Under the pieces are notes generated by a model. The model searched no databases. It had not been told where the DNA came from and worked only from the letters and a program-made list of their open reading frames with translations. A program made the translations under genes and the position numbers. Positions 16,217 through 25,748 of a stretch of DNA of 64,000 nucleotides are shown here, in pieces. Source of the DNA: Glaciecola sp964621345 (GTDB lineage Bacteria; Pseudomonadota; Gammaproteobacteria; Enterobacterales; Alteromonadaceae); assembly GCA_964621345.1 (NCBI GenBank), contig CAZUON010000002.1:62001-126000 (forward strand), read 5' to 3'. The first letter of the stretch is position 1. Each line of letters begins with the position of its first letter.

Positions 16217-18805
16217 ATGCATAAGTTTAAGCAAAATAATGTAGCGGTGGGCGTCATACTTGCTTTAGGGGTTAGTAGCCTGAGTTATAGTGTGAGTGCG
16301 CAAGAAAATGCACAAAACAATGGTGCGCTTAGCGATGCCGATGTGGAAATCATCAGTATTTCGCGTAAACGCCCAGAAACCTTGCAAGAGGTGCCTATCG
16401 CAGTAAGTGCCTTGTCTGAAAAAGATATACGAACAGCAGGTATCGAGCGCACCGGCGATTTTATTAGCTTAATTCCCAATGTGAACATTGTTGATGCAGC
16501 CAATGCGGGCGACACGCAAGTGAACATTCGCGGGATCATCTCAACTCGAGATGCGGAATCAACCTTTGCATATGTGGTTGATGGCGTATTGATGACCAAT
16601 CCAAACAGCTTTAACGAAGAGCTTCTCGATGTTGCCCAAATTGAGGTACTAAAAGGCCCACAAGGCGCATTATATGGTCGCAATGCGGTTGCAGGCGCAA
16701 TCATTGTGACGACCAAAGAGCCTACCGATGAGCTTGAAGGCTCCGTACGCGCCAGTGTGGGTAACAACGGTTTACGCCGCTTAAATGGAACAGTAAGTGG
16801 TGGCTTATCTGATAACGTGTTTGCCCGTTTGACGGTAGCCGATAGCACCTTTGACGGACACTACGAAAATATATTCACTGGCCAAGATGACGTTGTCGAC
16901 TTTTTAGAGGACAGCTCAATTAAAGGTCGTTTGATGTGGGACGCGACCGAACTGCTCACACTTGATTTTCGTGCCAATTACAGTGAAGTGAAGGGGGGTG
17001 CTATAAACTTTAATGCGGTGTTTGCGCTGCCTTCGTTTGTTGATGCGTTTTCGCAACCTGCATATAACGCCAACGTAAATGACCATGACTTTACCTTTGC
17101 TTTCAATGTACCAGGTGAGAACGAGCAGACCACCACTGAATTCTCGATAAAGGGTGATTTAGACTTAGACGGTGTTGATGTTACCGCGGTACTGGCATAC
17201 AACGACCTAGAAGAATATTTGTTGTCGGACGGCACCAGTGCATCGTTTTATGGCTATGAGCTGACCTCACAATGTCAGACTGACCGTGCCACGCTGAATA
17301 ATACACCAGCAGCTTTAGGCGGCGCAGATAGAACAGACCTATTTGGTGAGTTCTTTGCTCCCTTTGGTGTATTTCCCCCAGGCGTAGAGTTCACTGGCGT
17401 ATATGGACCATATACACCAACAGCATGCGATGGTTATCAGTATCAAGAGCGCAATCAAACTGACTTTAGCGGCGAAATTCGCTTCACAAGTGACGATACA
17501 GACGCTGATTTGCGCTGGATAGCAGGTTTATACTTTGCTGAAATAGAACGTGATGTAGTGGTGGCGTATGGTGCAGACCAAGGTCAAGGTTTCTTGCGCC
17601 AAGCCTATGTGCCGCCCACAGGCCCTAACCCTACCGATTTATTGTTTGACGATACCTTTGATACCTCAGTGCTTTCAGCCTTTGGTCAAGTTGAGTATGA
17701 CTTAAATCCGCAGTGGGAGCTTGCCTTTGCGCTACGTTACGATCACGAAGATAGAGAAGTATCGAATAACGTGCCTAACGTAAGTGCCTCAGGTTTGAAT
17801 GTAAATACCATTGTGAATGGTCAAGTTGGGCCAATTAACCCAGCCTTTAATGCAAATCCCAACGGCATCCCCGATCGTAATCGCTCATTTGCACAATGGC
17901 AACCGAAGGTAACTTTGGGTTATGAGCAAAATGACAACATCAACTGGTATGCAAGTTATGGTATTGGCTTTAGAAGTGGTGGCTTTAACTCTATCGGTAC
18001 ACAAGATACGCTCAATTTCTGGTTTAATGAGTCAGGTTTAGGCACACCGGGCGATGCGGTTAACGCACAACTGTTGGTATCTGACGAGTATGACAAAGAG
18101 GTCACAAGCAGTTTAGAGCTTGGTTTTAAAGCGAAGTTCTTAGACAATAAATTACGCATCAACTCTGCCGTATTTGATACCACAGTTGATGATAATCAGT
18201 TCTTTGAATTTTTTGCCGGTCCATTTGGATTGCTAAGAGCGGTAACCACCATTGATGAGTTATCAATTCGCGGTTTTGAGTTTGATTTTCAAGCCCAGCT
18301 AAGCGACGATTTTCAGCTTTATGGTGGTGTAGGCCTCATCGATTCTGAGATTAAAGAAAACCGCAATCGCCCGCTTTCAGTAGGCAATAAGGCACCGCAA
18401 ACGCCAGACACTAATATTACCTTAGGCGCGATGTACGAATACAATATCACCTCCGATATTGTAATGACTACACGTCTTGACTGGCAGTATGTAGGAGAAA
18501 CCTTCTTCCATACACTACAAGGTGAACAAACCCCTACTATTTGGGACTTCTTTGGCACTCTTGGCGGCGGCGTTCCACCGGGTCCACATCCTCAAAACTT
18601 TAATAATGCATCAAGAGACGCGTTTGATACGCTTAACTTGCGCGTGAGTTTTGACGCTGAGAACTGGAATATTGCCTTGTGGGGTCGCAACATCACCGAC
18701 GAGCAATATCTCCAAGAAGTTATTCCTGCGCCAGAGTTTGGTGGTTCCTTTATTCATCCTTCAGCACTGGTTTCATACGGTGCAGACTTTACCTATCGTT
18801 TTTAA
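16217..18805 (+). CDS. TonB-dependent receptor
   Basis: An 862-residue outer membrane receptor. The signal peptide ends near SYSVSAQ (about residue 29). The plug domain follows, with the family opening RKRPETLQEVPIAVSALSEK and the NIRGI and GPQGALYGRNAVAGAI signatures. A 22-strand barrel ends in GADFTYRF with the terminal phenylalanine. A TonB box is likely in DVEIISISRKR (about residues 37-47). This subfamily is abundant in marine proteobacteria and sphingomonads and imports diverse organic molecules, not only siderophores. It starts 30 bp after the regulator with GGAG before the ATG, so the two share a transcript. It is the likely import gate for the locus substrate. Confidence 0.93.
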   Translation: MHKFKQNNVAVGVILALGVSSLSYSVSAQENAQNNGALSDADVEIISISRKRPETLQEVPIAVSALSEKDIRTAGIERTGDFISLIPNVNIVDAANAGDTQVNIRGIISTRDAESTFAYVVDGVLMTNPNSFNEELLDVAQIEVLKGPQGALYGRNAVAGAIIVTTKEPTDELEGSVRASVGNNGLRRLNGTVSGGLSDNVFARLTVADSTFDGHYENIFTGQDDVVDFLEDSSIKGRLMWDATELLTLDFRANYSEVKGGAINFNAVFALPSFVDAFSQPAYNANVNDHDFTFAFNVPGENEQTTTEFSIKGDLDLDGVDVTAVLAYNDLEEYLLSDGTSASFYGYELTSQCQTDRATLNNTPAALGGADRTDLFGEFFAPFGVFPPGVEFTGVYGPYTPTACDGYQYQERNQTDFSGEIRFTSDDTDADLRWIAGLYFAEIERDVVVAYGADQGQGFLRQAYVPPTGPNPTDLLFDDTFDTSVLSAFGQVEYDLNPQWELAFALRYDHEDREVSNNVPNVSASGLNVNTIVNGQVGPINPAFNANPNGIPDRNRSFAQWQPKVTLGYEQNDNINWYASYGIGFRSGGFNSIGTQDTLNFWFNESGLGTPGDAVNAQLLVSDEYDKEVTSSLELGFKAKFLDNKLRINSAVFDTTVDDNQFFEFFAGPFGLLRAVTTIDELSIRGFEFDFQAQLSDDFQLYGGVGLIDSEIKENRNRPLSVGNKAPQTPDTNITLGAMYEYNITSDIVMTTRLDWQYVGETFFHTLQGEQTPTIWDFFGTLGGGVPPGPHPQNFNNASRDAFDTLNLRVSFDAENWNIALWGRNITDEQYLQEVIPAPEFGGSFIHPSALVSYGADFTYRF

Positions 18806-18811
18806 ATCATA

Positions 18812-18841
18812 GCGGGGGCATATCTCCCTAGGTGCCCCCGC
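18812..18841 (+). terminator. strong GC hairpin after the receptor gene
   Basis: A perfect 9-bp stem, GCGGGGGCA (18812-18820) with TGCCCCCGC (18833-18841), and a 12-nt loop. No T run follows, so it may be a weak terminator or an mRNA-stabilising hairpin. It would keep the receptor message more abundant than the enzyme messages downstream. Confidence 0.55.
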
Positions 18842-18938
18842 GTTGATTGCTTTATTGCAATTGACGCAGGAGTAAGACGAGTCATATTAAAGGCGGCGTG
18901 CGAGTTTATCGCGATGCAGCAAAACAGGAGTAAACGCT

Positions 18939-20138
18939 ATGAATAAGCCGCTTGCAGGCTTACGCATTATTGACCTTACACATATGCTGTCGGGGCCATA
19001 TTGCAGCATGATTTTGGCAGATTTAGGTGCCGATACAATTAAAGTTGAGCCCCTGAAAGGCGAGGGCACACGCAAATTATTGGCGACAGACCCTGAAAAT
19101 TCATTAAATGGTATGGGTGCATATTTTATTACCTTAAATAGGAATAAACGCAGTGTATGCATGGATTTAAAAACCGAAGAAGGTCTTGCCCTATTTTATG
19201 ACTTGGTAAAAGAGTCGGATGTGGTAGTGAATAACTTTGGGGCTGGCGTACCCACGCGTTTAAAAATCGATTACGAACATTTGAGCAAAGTAAATCCGCG
19301 CATCATAACCTGCTCAATTACAGGCTTTGGCAGCAATGGTCCTAACTACAAGCGCCCTGCCTTTGATCAAGTCGCGCAAGCCACTGGTGGTGGCATGTCG
19401 ATTACCGGCACGGGGCCAGACTCACAAGTGCGCGGTGGCATCCCCATTGGAGATTTAGGCGGCGGAATGTTTGCGGTAATGGGCATACAAGCTGCGGTAA
19501 TCGAACGGGCCACTAGCGGTATTGGTCAAGACGTAGATATTTCCATGCTCGACTGCCAAATCTCTCTACTTAACTACATGGCAACGATGTACTTTTTGTC
19601 GGGTAAAGACCCTTATCCTATTGGTAACTCTCACTTTGTACATGTGCCCTACGATACCTTTCAGACCAGCGATGGTTACATCGTGATTGCGGTGATCACC
19701 GACAATTTTTGGCAAAACCTTAAAGGGGTAGTCAATGTCCCTGAGTTTGACGACCCTGAACTCGATACTCAGCCAGGTCGATGGCGCAAAAAGCAAATGA
19801 TTAACCAAAAGCTCAATGATGTGCTGAGCCTGCGCGACTCTAAACATTGGATTACGGAGCTTGAAAAGGCGCGTATTCCCTGTGCACCAGTGAATAAGTT
19901 TTCCCAAGCCCTATCAGACGAGCAAGTGTTGCATCGCAAAATGGTAGTCGACCTTACGCATCCCGATGGCAGCACAACTAAAGGACCGGGTAGCCCAATT
20001 AAGCTCTCTCGAAGTAACGAAGAGAGCTACGCCCCAAGCCCAGACCTTGGACAAGATACCGACGATATTTTACAAGGTCTGTTGAATAAAGATCCACAAA
20101 CCATTGCTTTGCTGAAAGAAAAAGGGGTGATCAAATGA
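18939..20138 (+). CDS. class III (CaiB/BaiF) CoA-transferase
   Basis: A 399-residue family III CoA-transferase, which moves CoA between carboxylic acids through an aspartyl-CoA thioester. The family opening PLAGLRIIDLTHMLSGPYCS and ADLGADTIKVEP are present, and the catalytic aspartate is Asp172 in IPIGDLGGGM. Donors are often succinyl-CoA or acetyl-CoA. Followed directly by an HMG-CoA-lyase homologue (ATGA overlap), it most likely activates a dicarboxylic acid for lyase cleavage, as in itaconate/citramalate or 3-hydroxy-3-methylglutarate catabolism. AGGAG before the ATG supports the start. Confidence 0.92.
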   Translation: MNKPLAGLRIIDLTHMLSGPYCSMILADLGADTIKVEPLKGEGTRKLLATDPENSLNGMGAYFITLNRNKRSVCMDLKTEEGLALFYDLVKESDVVVNNFGAGVPTRLKIDYEHLSKVNPRIITCSITGFGSNGPNYKRPAFDQVAQATGGGMSITGTGPDSQVRGGIPIGDLGGGMFAVMGIQAAVIERATSGIGQDVDISMLDCQISLLNYMATMYFLSGKDPYPIGNSHFVHVPYDTFQTSDGYIVIAVITDNFWQNLKGVVNVPEFDDPELDTQPGRWRKKQMINQKLNDVLSLRDSKHWITELEKARIPCAPVNKFSQALSDEQVLHRKMVVDLTHPDGSTTKGPGSPIKLSRSNEESYAPSPDLGQDTDDILQGLLNKDPQTIALLKEKGVIK

Positions 20139-21070
20139 CGGGACTTTCAGCAAATTCACAACAAGCGCCAGACATCATTCTCAACGATGTAGGGCCAAGG
20201 GATGGGCTACAAAATCAAGCTAAGGTATTGCCGCCAGAACAGCGAATTGCACTTATTCAAGCATTGATTGATGCCGGCTTAGCAGAAATTGAAATAGGTG
20301 CCTTTGTTTCACCTAAAGCGGTTCCTGCTATGGCGAACACTGAACAAGTGTTTGCCGGCGTGCGTGACGCTAAAAAGCAGGCAAACACTACGTTTTCTGT
20401 CCTGATCCCGAATATGCGGGGGTATCAGTCGGCAAAAGAGGCTGATGTCGCATTGTCCTCATTAGTCGTTGCGGTATCTAACACGATGAATGAAAAAAAC
20501 ATCGGTATGAGCACAGCCAAATCGCTTGAGGTATGTGAGGCTGTGTTTGCGCAAGCAAAGCAAGATGGGCGTTCAGTACAAGCTTATGTCGCAACCGCGT
20601 GGGAATGCCCTTTTGAAGGTAAAGTTGCCGCCGCAGATGTTCTCGATGTTACGGCCAAGCTGATTGCGATGGGAGCAAGCCGAATTGTCGTTGCCGATAC
20701 CATTGGTGCTGCAAACCCTAACAGCGTAAAAAACTTAATGACATTATTGGTTGAGAATTTTGGTAGCGACATCTTTGCCTGTCATTTTCATGATACCCGC
20801 GCGATGGGTTTAGCTAACGTGTACGCGGCAATTGATGTTGGCGTGCGCCGCTTTGACGCGTCTATTGCAGGCTTAGGCGGTTGTCCCTTTGCACCAGGAG
20901 CGAGTGGCAATGTGGCGACTGAGGATGTAGTGATGATGGCCGAACAGATGGGTTTATCAACGAATATAAATATACCTGCATTACTTAGCGCTTCAGATTT
21001 GGCAATTCAATTAACTGGCACAGCAAAGGGCGGTAAAGCCAAGCTGTGGCTCGAAAAATATTATAAGTAG
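20135..21070 (+). CDS. hydroxymethylglutaryl-CoA lyase family protein
   Basis: A 311-residue TIM-barrel lyase of the DRE-TIM superfamily. The catalytic Arg22-Asp23 pair is in NDVGPRDGLQN, the metal ligands are in CHFHDTRAMG, and the active-site cysteine is in GLGGCPFAPGASGN with the following NVATED. Known members cleave HMG-CoA to acetyl-CoA and acetoacetate; relatives act on citramalyl-CoA. No leucine-degradation gene (liuA-liuD) is adjacent, so a different 3-hydroxyacyl-CoA may be the substrate. It overlaps the CoA-transferase by four bases, which implies coupled action. Confidence 0.92.
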   Translation: MTGLSANSQQAPDIILNDVGPRDGLQNQAKVLPPEQRIALIQALIDAGLAEIEIGAFVSPKAVPAMANTEQVFAGVRDAKKQANTTFSVLIPNMRGYQSAKEADVALSSLVVAVSNTMNEKNIGMSTAKSLEVCEAVFAQAKQDGRSVQAYVATAWECPFEGKVAAADVLDVTAKLIAMGASRIVVADTIGAANPNSVKNLMTLLVENFGSDIFACHFHDTRAMGLANVYAAIDVGVRRFDASIAGLGGCPFAPGASGNVATEDVVMMAEQMGLSTNINIPALLSASDLAIQLTGTAKGGKAKLWLEKYYK

Positions 21071-21079
21071 GAGTGAGAT

Positions 21080-23146
21080 ATGAGTTTTAGATTAGGCGTT
21101 GACGTAGGAGGAACTTTTACAGACCTGCTACTCATAAACGAAACTAACGGTGACACCTTTACCGCCAAAGTACCTTCTACCCCACAAGATTCATCGGTGG
21201 GTGTACTAAATGGCGTGGCTCGCATTTGTGAGGAATCAGGCATTGACCCGACGCAAATTAACCGCGTGATGCATGGTACTACTGTGGCGACCAATGCAGT
21301 GCTTACAGGCAAGGGTGCTAAAGTTGGGCTAGTCACAACAAAAGGCTACAAACAAGTACTGCAAGTAGCGCGTTCATTTTGCCCCGGTGGTTTAGGCGGC
21401 TGGGTGAGCTTTGTGAAAAAGCCCTTGCTCGCACCTTTAGAACTCACCATCGAAGCACAAGAGCGTATGGACGCTAAAGGTAATACGGTGGATGCGTTAA
21501 ATGTAGAGGCATTGCGTAAAGATTTACAAGCGCTTAAAGATAAAGGCGAAGTAGAAGCTTTAACGATTTGCTTTATTAACGCTTATTTAAATGGCCAACA
21601 TGAGCGGGAAGCTCGAGAGCTTGCACAAAGTATTTTTGGCGATGTACCGGTATCTATTTCAAGCGATGTCGTACCCGAAATGCAAGAATATGAGCGCACC
21701 GAAACCACAGTAGTGAATTCTTATGTACGTCCTGAAGTATCCCGATATGTAAATAATTTAAGCCGCTCTTTAAAAGAGCGTTTAGGCGACGAAGTGCATT
21801 TGTCTATTCTGCGCTCTGATGGCGGTCTCGCCTCAGCTAGAGCCTCATCAGAAAGCCCAGTGAACTTGCTCATGTCTGGCCCAGCAGGCGGTGTGACTGG
21901 TGCGGTACATTTTTGTACGCGAGCCGGTTACGATAATATTCTGACCTTTGACATGGGCGGTACTTCTACCGATGTTGCCTTAATTCAAAACGCAAAACCA
22001 CGTATTAAACGGGAAACACGCGTGGGTGATATCACCGTAAGGGCCCCGTCGGTAGATGTGCGTACGGTAGGTGCAGGTGGCGGCTCTATCGCCTTTGTAC
22101 CTGAGTTGACCAAGGCTTTACGTGTTGGACCCGAATCAGCAGGAGCAGTACCGGGACCCGCCGCTTACATGAAAGGCGGAACAGAGCCTACCGTGTGTGA
22201 TGCAAATGTTGTGTTGGGTTATTTGCCAGCAGATGTGCAGTTAGGTGGTAAGATGCAAATCGACAAATCGGCTGCTGTTGCTGCGGTTAAAAAGGTTGCA
22301 GACCCCATGGGGTTGTCGGTAGAAGAAGCGGCAGAGGGTATTATTAAGATTGCTAACGAAGCTATGTTCGGCGCCTTGCGTTTAGTGTCGGTTGAGCAAG
22401 GCTTTGACCCCCGCGATTTTGCCTTAGTTGGCTTTGGTGGCGCCGGCCCTTTACATGCAAATGCCTTAGGCATTTTAAGTGATGCTTGGCCCACTATTAT
22501 ACCACCTGGCCCGGGAGTACTATGTGCTTATGGCGATGCCACCACGGTGGTGCGCGACGAAGCTTCTCGTACTTTTGTGAAGCTCCTTGCCCATACCGAC
22601 AAAGGTGAATTAAGTAGCGCTTTAACCGAGCTAAAAACCCTTGCCAGCGATACCTTAAGTGCAGACGGTATTGCAGAGTCGGAACAAGAAATTACCTTTC
22701 AAGCTGACGTACGTTATACCGGTCAGGCTTTCCAGCTTTCGATTGAGTTTACGCAACAAGAGCTTGAAGAGGAGGGGTTAAATGTACTTAAAAAACAATT
22801 TGATGATGAGCATACTCAGCTCTTTACCTTCGCTTTAGAAGAGGGCCATGAAATTGTAATGATACGTGCAATAGCAACCGCAAAATCAGGTCACTTACCT
22901 GAGCCTAAATTAGCCTTAGAGAAACGCGATCTAGCAGACTGTAAACTCGCCGACAGTGAGATTTACCATGAGGGCGAATATCATAAGTGCCCTATTTACG
23001 ACCGCAATAAGCTAAGCGCTGGGAGTGAAGTAACCGGCCCTGCAATTATTAGTGAAATGGATTCAACCAGTGTCTTGTTGCCGGGGTATTGGGCAAAAGT
23101 AGATAGCGTGGGTAATTTATTGTTCAATCCAGTAGGCAGAGGATAA
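21080..23146 (+). CDS. hyuA: hydantoinase/oxoprolinase subunit A (ATP-dependent)
   Basis: A 688-residue subunit of the HyuA family with an actin-like ATPase fold: RLGVDVGGTFTDLLLI at the amino end, MHGTTVATNAVLTGKGAKV, and the second phosphate loop in TFDMGGTSTDVALI. Paired with HyuB it uses ATP to activate a cyclic amide or carbonyl compound: known partners hydrolyse N-methylhydantoin, 5-oxoproline or caprolactam, and related complexes carboxylate acetone or acetophenone. No third (gamma) subunit of acetone carboxylase is present, which favours ring hydrolysis. GTAGGAG precedes the ATG. It forms one unit with the lyase gene 9 bp upstream and hyuB 4 bp downstream. Confidence 0.92.
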   Translation: MSFRLGVDVGGTFTDLLLINETNGDTFTAKVPSTPQDSSVGVLNGVARICEESGIDPTQINRVMHGTTVATNAVLTGKGAKVGLVTTKGYKQVLQVARSFCPGGLGGWVSFVKKPLLAPLELTIEAQERMDAKGNTVDALNVEALRKDLQALKDKGEVEALTICFINAYLNGQHEREARELAQSIFGDVPVSISSDVVPEMQEYERTETTVVNSYVRPEVSRYVNNLSRSLKERLGDEVHLSILRSDGGLASARASSESPVNLLMSGPAGGVTGAVHFCTRAGYDNILTFDMGGTSTDVALIQNAKPRIKRETRVGDITVRAPSVDVRTVGAGGGSIAFVPELTKALRVGPESAGAVPGPAAYMKGGTEPTVCDANVVLGYLPADVQLGGKMQIDKSAAVAAVKKVADPMGLSVEEAAEGIIKIANEAMFGALRLVSVEQGFDPRDFALVGFGGAGPLHANALGILSDAWPTIIPPGPGVLCAYGDATTVVRDEASRTFVKLLAHTDKGELSSALTELKTLASDTLSADGIAESEQEITFQADVRYTGQAFQLSIEFTQQELEEEGLNVLKKQFDDEHTQLFTFALEEGHEIVMIRAIATAKSGHLPEPKLALEKRDLADCKLADSEIYHEGEYHKCPIYDRNKLSAGSEVTGPAIISEMDSTSVLLPGYWAKVDSVGNLLFNPVGRG

Positions 23147-23150
23147 GTTC

Positions 23151-25034
23151 ATGCAAAATACAGATATGCAAAGAAAGATTAAGCAAAGCAACACACAAGC
23201 CATGAAACTGGTAGATGTCGATACCGTGACCGTCGATATCATCGAAAATGCACTTAAAAATGCACGCGAAGAAATGGACGCCGTATTGTTTAGAACCGCC
23301 ATGAGCCCAGGTATTCGTGAGCAAGGCGATTGCTTTCCAATGATCGCCAACAAAGACGGCAAGATGGTAGTAGGCCAATTTGGGAGTTTTATCCATGGGT
23401 TTATGGATGCCTTTGAAGGTGAGCTTGAAGAAGGTGACATAGTACTTACCAACGACCCATACATGACCAATGCAGCAGTGTCGCATTTGCCGGATTGGAT
23501 GGTGTTAATTCCTATTTTTAAAGATGGGCGTCATATCGCATGGTCGGCCATGTTTGGTCATATGTCTGACAACGGCGGCATGGTGCCGGGCTCAATTCCA
23601 ATTAAAGCGGAGAGTATTTATCAAGAAGGCATAAGAATTCCACCCATCAAATTGTATAAAAAGGGCGAGTTGCAGTCTGATATGCTCGACTTGATTTTAC
23701 ATAACGTTCGTACCCCACAGTGGAATCGTTTTGACTTAAATGCTCTTGTTGCCGCCTGTAATACCGCCGCCAAGCGTTGTGTTGAAATTGCCGAGCGCTT
23801 TGGAGATGATGTATTTTATTCGACCATGGAAACCATGCTTGACCGCAATAAAATTGCGATGTCGGCTATTATCAATATGTTGGTACCTGAAGAGCCGCGT
23901 AGCTTTGAAGATTACGTGTGTGACGATGGCGTAGGCATGGGCCCGTATAAAATCCGTTGTAAAATGTGGCGGGAGGGCGATAAAGCCATTTTTGATTTTG
24001 ATGGTACTGACCCACAAGCACAAAGCTCAATTAATTTTTACTTGAATGAAGATATGTTCAAGATGTTCTTTGGTTCGTTCACGATTAACTTAGTGGACCC
24101 ACAAATACTCTTTAATGATGGTTTTTACGACCTAGTGGATGTGCGTATTCCACAGGGCAGCTTACTTAAACCTAATTTCCCAGCAGCGCTTTCTGGTCGT
24201 ACACACGCTTTAGGCCGTATATTTGATGTAATGGGCGGCTTGTTAGGTCAAGGTGCGCCTGAGGCAATGAACGCAGCAGGCTTTTCGGACTCTCCGCATT
24301 TGTTTTACTCAGGTTATGATGAGCAAGGCGATTGGTTCCAACTATTCCAAATCGGTTTTGGTGGTGTACCAGGTCGCCCGGTGGGCGATGGGCCTGACGG
24401 ACACAGTTTGTGGCCGGGCTTTACCAATGTACCAAATGAGTTTGTTGAGGCTTACTTTCCGCTGCGCGTAGAGAAGTACGAAACTATTAGCGATTCCGGC
24501 GGCGCGGGTCAGCATCGAGGTGGGAATGGCTTAAGCGTTGCCTATCGCTTTTTAGCCGACGGCCAGATTGCAATACACGATGAGCGCTGGTTAACCTACC
24601 CTTGGGGCGTAAATGGCGGAGAGCCAGGACAGCGCTCTACAAAATTACTCGTGCGCAAAGACGGTAGCGAAGAAGTATTACCCGCAAAATGTGACGGTAT
24701 TGAAGTGTGTGCCGGGGATTTATTGTACTTTAATACTTGGGGTGGCGGCGGTTGGGGTGACCCATTCATGCGCGAATATGCCCTTGTGCAAGACGATGTA
24801 AACCGTGGCTTAGTATCGCCAGAAGGCGCTAAACGCTTTGGTGTAGTTATCAACAGCGCTGGCATTGTTGATACCCAGGCAAGCGATAGTTTACGTGCAC
24901 AACTTAGTGAAAAACGAGGGGATGTATCCTTGTTTGATTTTGGCGGCAGTATTGAGCAAATTAAGCAACGTTGCGAAAGTGAAACTGGCTTAAGTGCACC
25001 GAAAACCCCTGTGTTTAAAAAGGCTCGCGCATAA
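23151..25034 (+). CDS. hyuB: hydantoinase/oxoprolinase subunit B
   Basis: A 627-residue HyuB-family subunit. Family features include VDIIENALKNAREEMDAVLFRTAMSPGIREQGD near the amino end (given here only as the region about residues 27-60), the LTNDPYMTNAAVSHLPD metal-binding stretch, and the carboxy-terminal WGGGGWGDPFMRE. It provides the metal site and completes the active complex with HyuA. The gene starts 4 bp after hyuA with GAGGA before the ATG. The last 60 residues are more variable than the rest. A 77-bp gap separates it from the amidohydrolase. Confidence 0.92.
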   Translation: MQNTDMQRKIKQSNTQAMKLVDVDTVTVDIIENALKNAREEMDAVLFRTAMSPGIREQGDCFPMIANKDGKMVVGQFGSFIHGFMDAFEGELEEGDIVLTNDPYMTNAAVSHLPDWMVLIPIFKDGRHIAWSAMFGHMSDNGGMVPGSIPIKAESIYQEGIRIPPIKLYKKGELQSDMLDLILHNVRTPQWNRFDLNALVAACNTAAKRCVEIAERFGDDVFYSTMETMLDRNKIAMSAIINMLVPEEPRSFEDYVCDDGVGMGPYKIRCKMWREGDKAIFDFDGTDPQAQSSINFYLNEDMFKMFFGSFTINLVDPQILFNDGFYDLVDVRIPQGSLLKPNFPAALSGRTHALGRIFDVMGGLLGQGAPEAMNAAGFSDSPHLFYSGYDEQGDWFQLFQIGFGGVPGRPVGDGPDGHSLWPGFTNVPNEFVEAYFPLRVEKYETISDSGGAGQHRGGNGLSVAYRFLADGQIAIHDERWLTYPWGVNGGEPGQRSTKLLVRKDGSEEVLPAKCDGIEVCAGDLLYFNTWGGGGWGDPFMREYALVQDDVNRGLVSPEGAKRFGVVINSAGIVDTQASDSLRAQLSEKRGDVSLFDFGGSIEQIKQRCESETGLSAPKTPVFKKARA

Positions 25035-25111
25035 CGCCAAGAGCATTATTTCGCGAACATAGCATAAGTGCTGGCTCAAACAGCGGCACATAAAACAACA
25101 GAGAGCAGACT

Positions 25112-25726
25112 ATGAGTAATGATTTACCCATAGGCGAGATAGCGCTGGGCAAACGCCCGGCGCTTATCGTTGTAGATATGAGTAATGGTTTTGCACGAGA
25201 GCAAAGCCCCCTAGGTGGACGTTTTACCGATGTAATTGAAGCAAATAAGACCTTGCTAGAGGTTTTTAGGGCCAAACAATTACCCATATTTTTTACCTCG
25301 GTGGTATATCGAAAACCGGAACAAGCCAGTGTTTTTAGGCAGCGCCTACCCGATCTTAATATTTTAGAAGCAGGCTCACAGTGGGTGCAAATCGCACAAG
25401 AACTAGCTCGCCAAGATAACGAACCGATAGTCGAAAAGCACGGCCCAAGTGGTTTTTTTGAAACGCGCTTAGCTGCCCAGCTTAAACACAGCCACGCCGA
25501 TAGTTTGGTGGTAACTGGGCTAACTACCAGCGGCTGCGTAAGAGCAACCGTGGTGGACGGCTTACAACACAACTACCCCGTGTTTGTGCCAAAGGAAGCA
25601 TGTGGGGACCGTAATACTCAGGCACAAGACGCAAACTTTCACGATATGAATGCAAAATATGCAAGGGTTGTTACACTAAGCACCATGATTAAATTGTTAT
25701 CGAATAATACGTTAACGAAAAGCTAA
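25112..25726 (+). CDS. isochorismatase-family cysteine amidohydrolase
   Basis: A 204-residue cysteine hydrolase with a complete catalytic triad: Asp22 (LIVVDMSNGF), Lys109 (VEKHGPSGFF) and Cys142 (LTTSGCVRATVVDG). This variant of the fold is closest in motif to N-carbamoylsarcosine amidase and maleamate amidohydrolase. After HyuAB-type ring opening it would remove the carbamoyl or amide nitrogen as ammonia. With hyuAB it resembles the last steps of creatinine breakdown, but the CoA-transferase and lyase upstream argue for a different carbon skeleton. GAGAGCAG before the ATG supports the start. Confidence 0.88.
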   Translation: MSNDLPIGEIALGKRPALIVVDMSNGFAREQSPLGGRFTDVIEANKTLLEVFRAKQLPIFFTSVVYRKPEQASVFRQRLPDLNILEAGSQWVQIAQELARQDNEPIVEKHGPSGFFETRLAAQLKHSHADSLVVTGLTTSGCVRATVVDGLQHNYPVFVPKEACGDRNTQAQDANFHDMNAKYARVVTLSTMIKLLSNNTLTKS

Positions 25727-25748
25727 AACACGCTAAGGGCAAAAAACC

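Noticed and set aside
16285..16848. 187-codon open frame antisense to the receptor gene
   Set aside because: It mirrors codon bias of the receptor, has no ribosome-binding site or domain, and the receptor is unmistakable.
20135..21070. leucine degradation (liu) assignment of the lyase
   Set aside because: No isovaleryl-CoA dehydrogenase, methylcrotonyl-CoA carboxylase or methylglutaconyl-CoA hydratase gene is nearby.
21080..25726. simple creatinine/N-methylhydantoin pathway
   Set aside because: HyuAB plus the amidohydrolase would fit, but there is no creatinine deaminase or sarcosine oxidase, and the coupled CoA-transferase and lyase would be unexplained.
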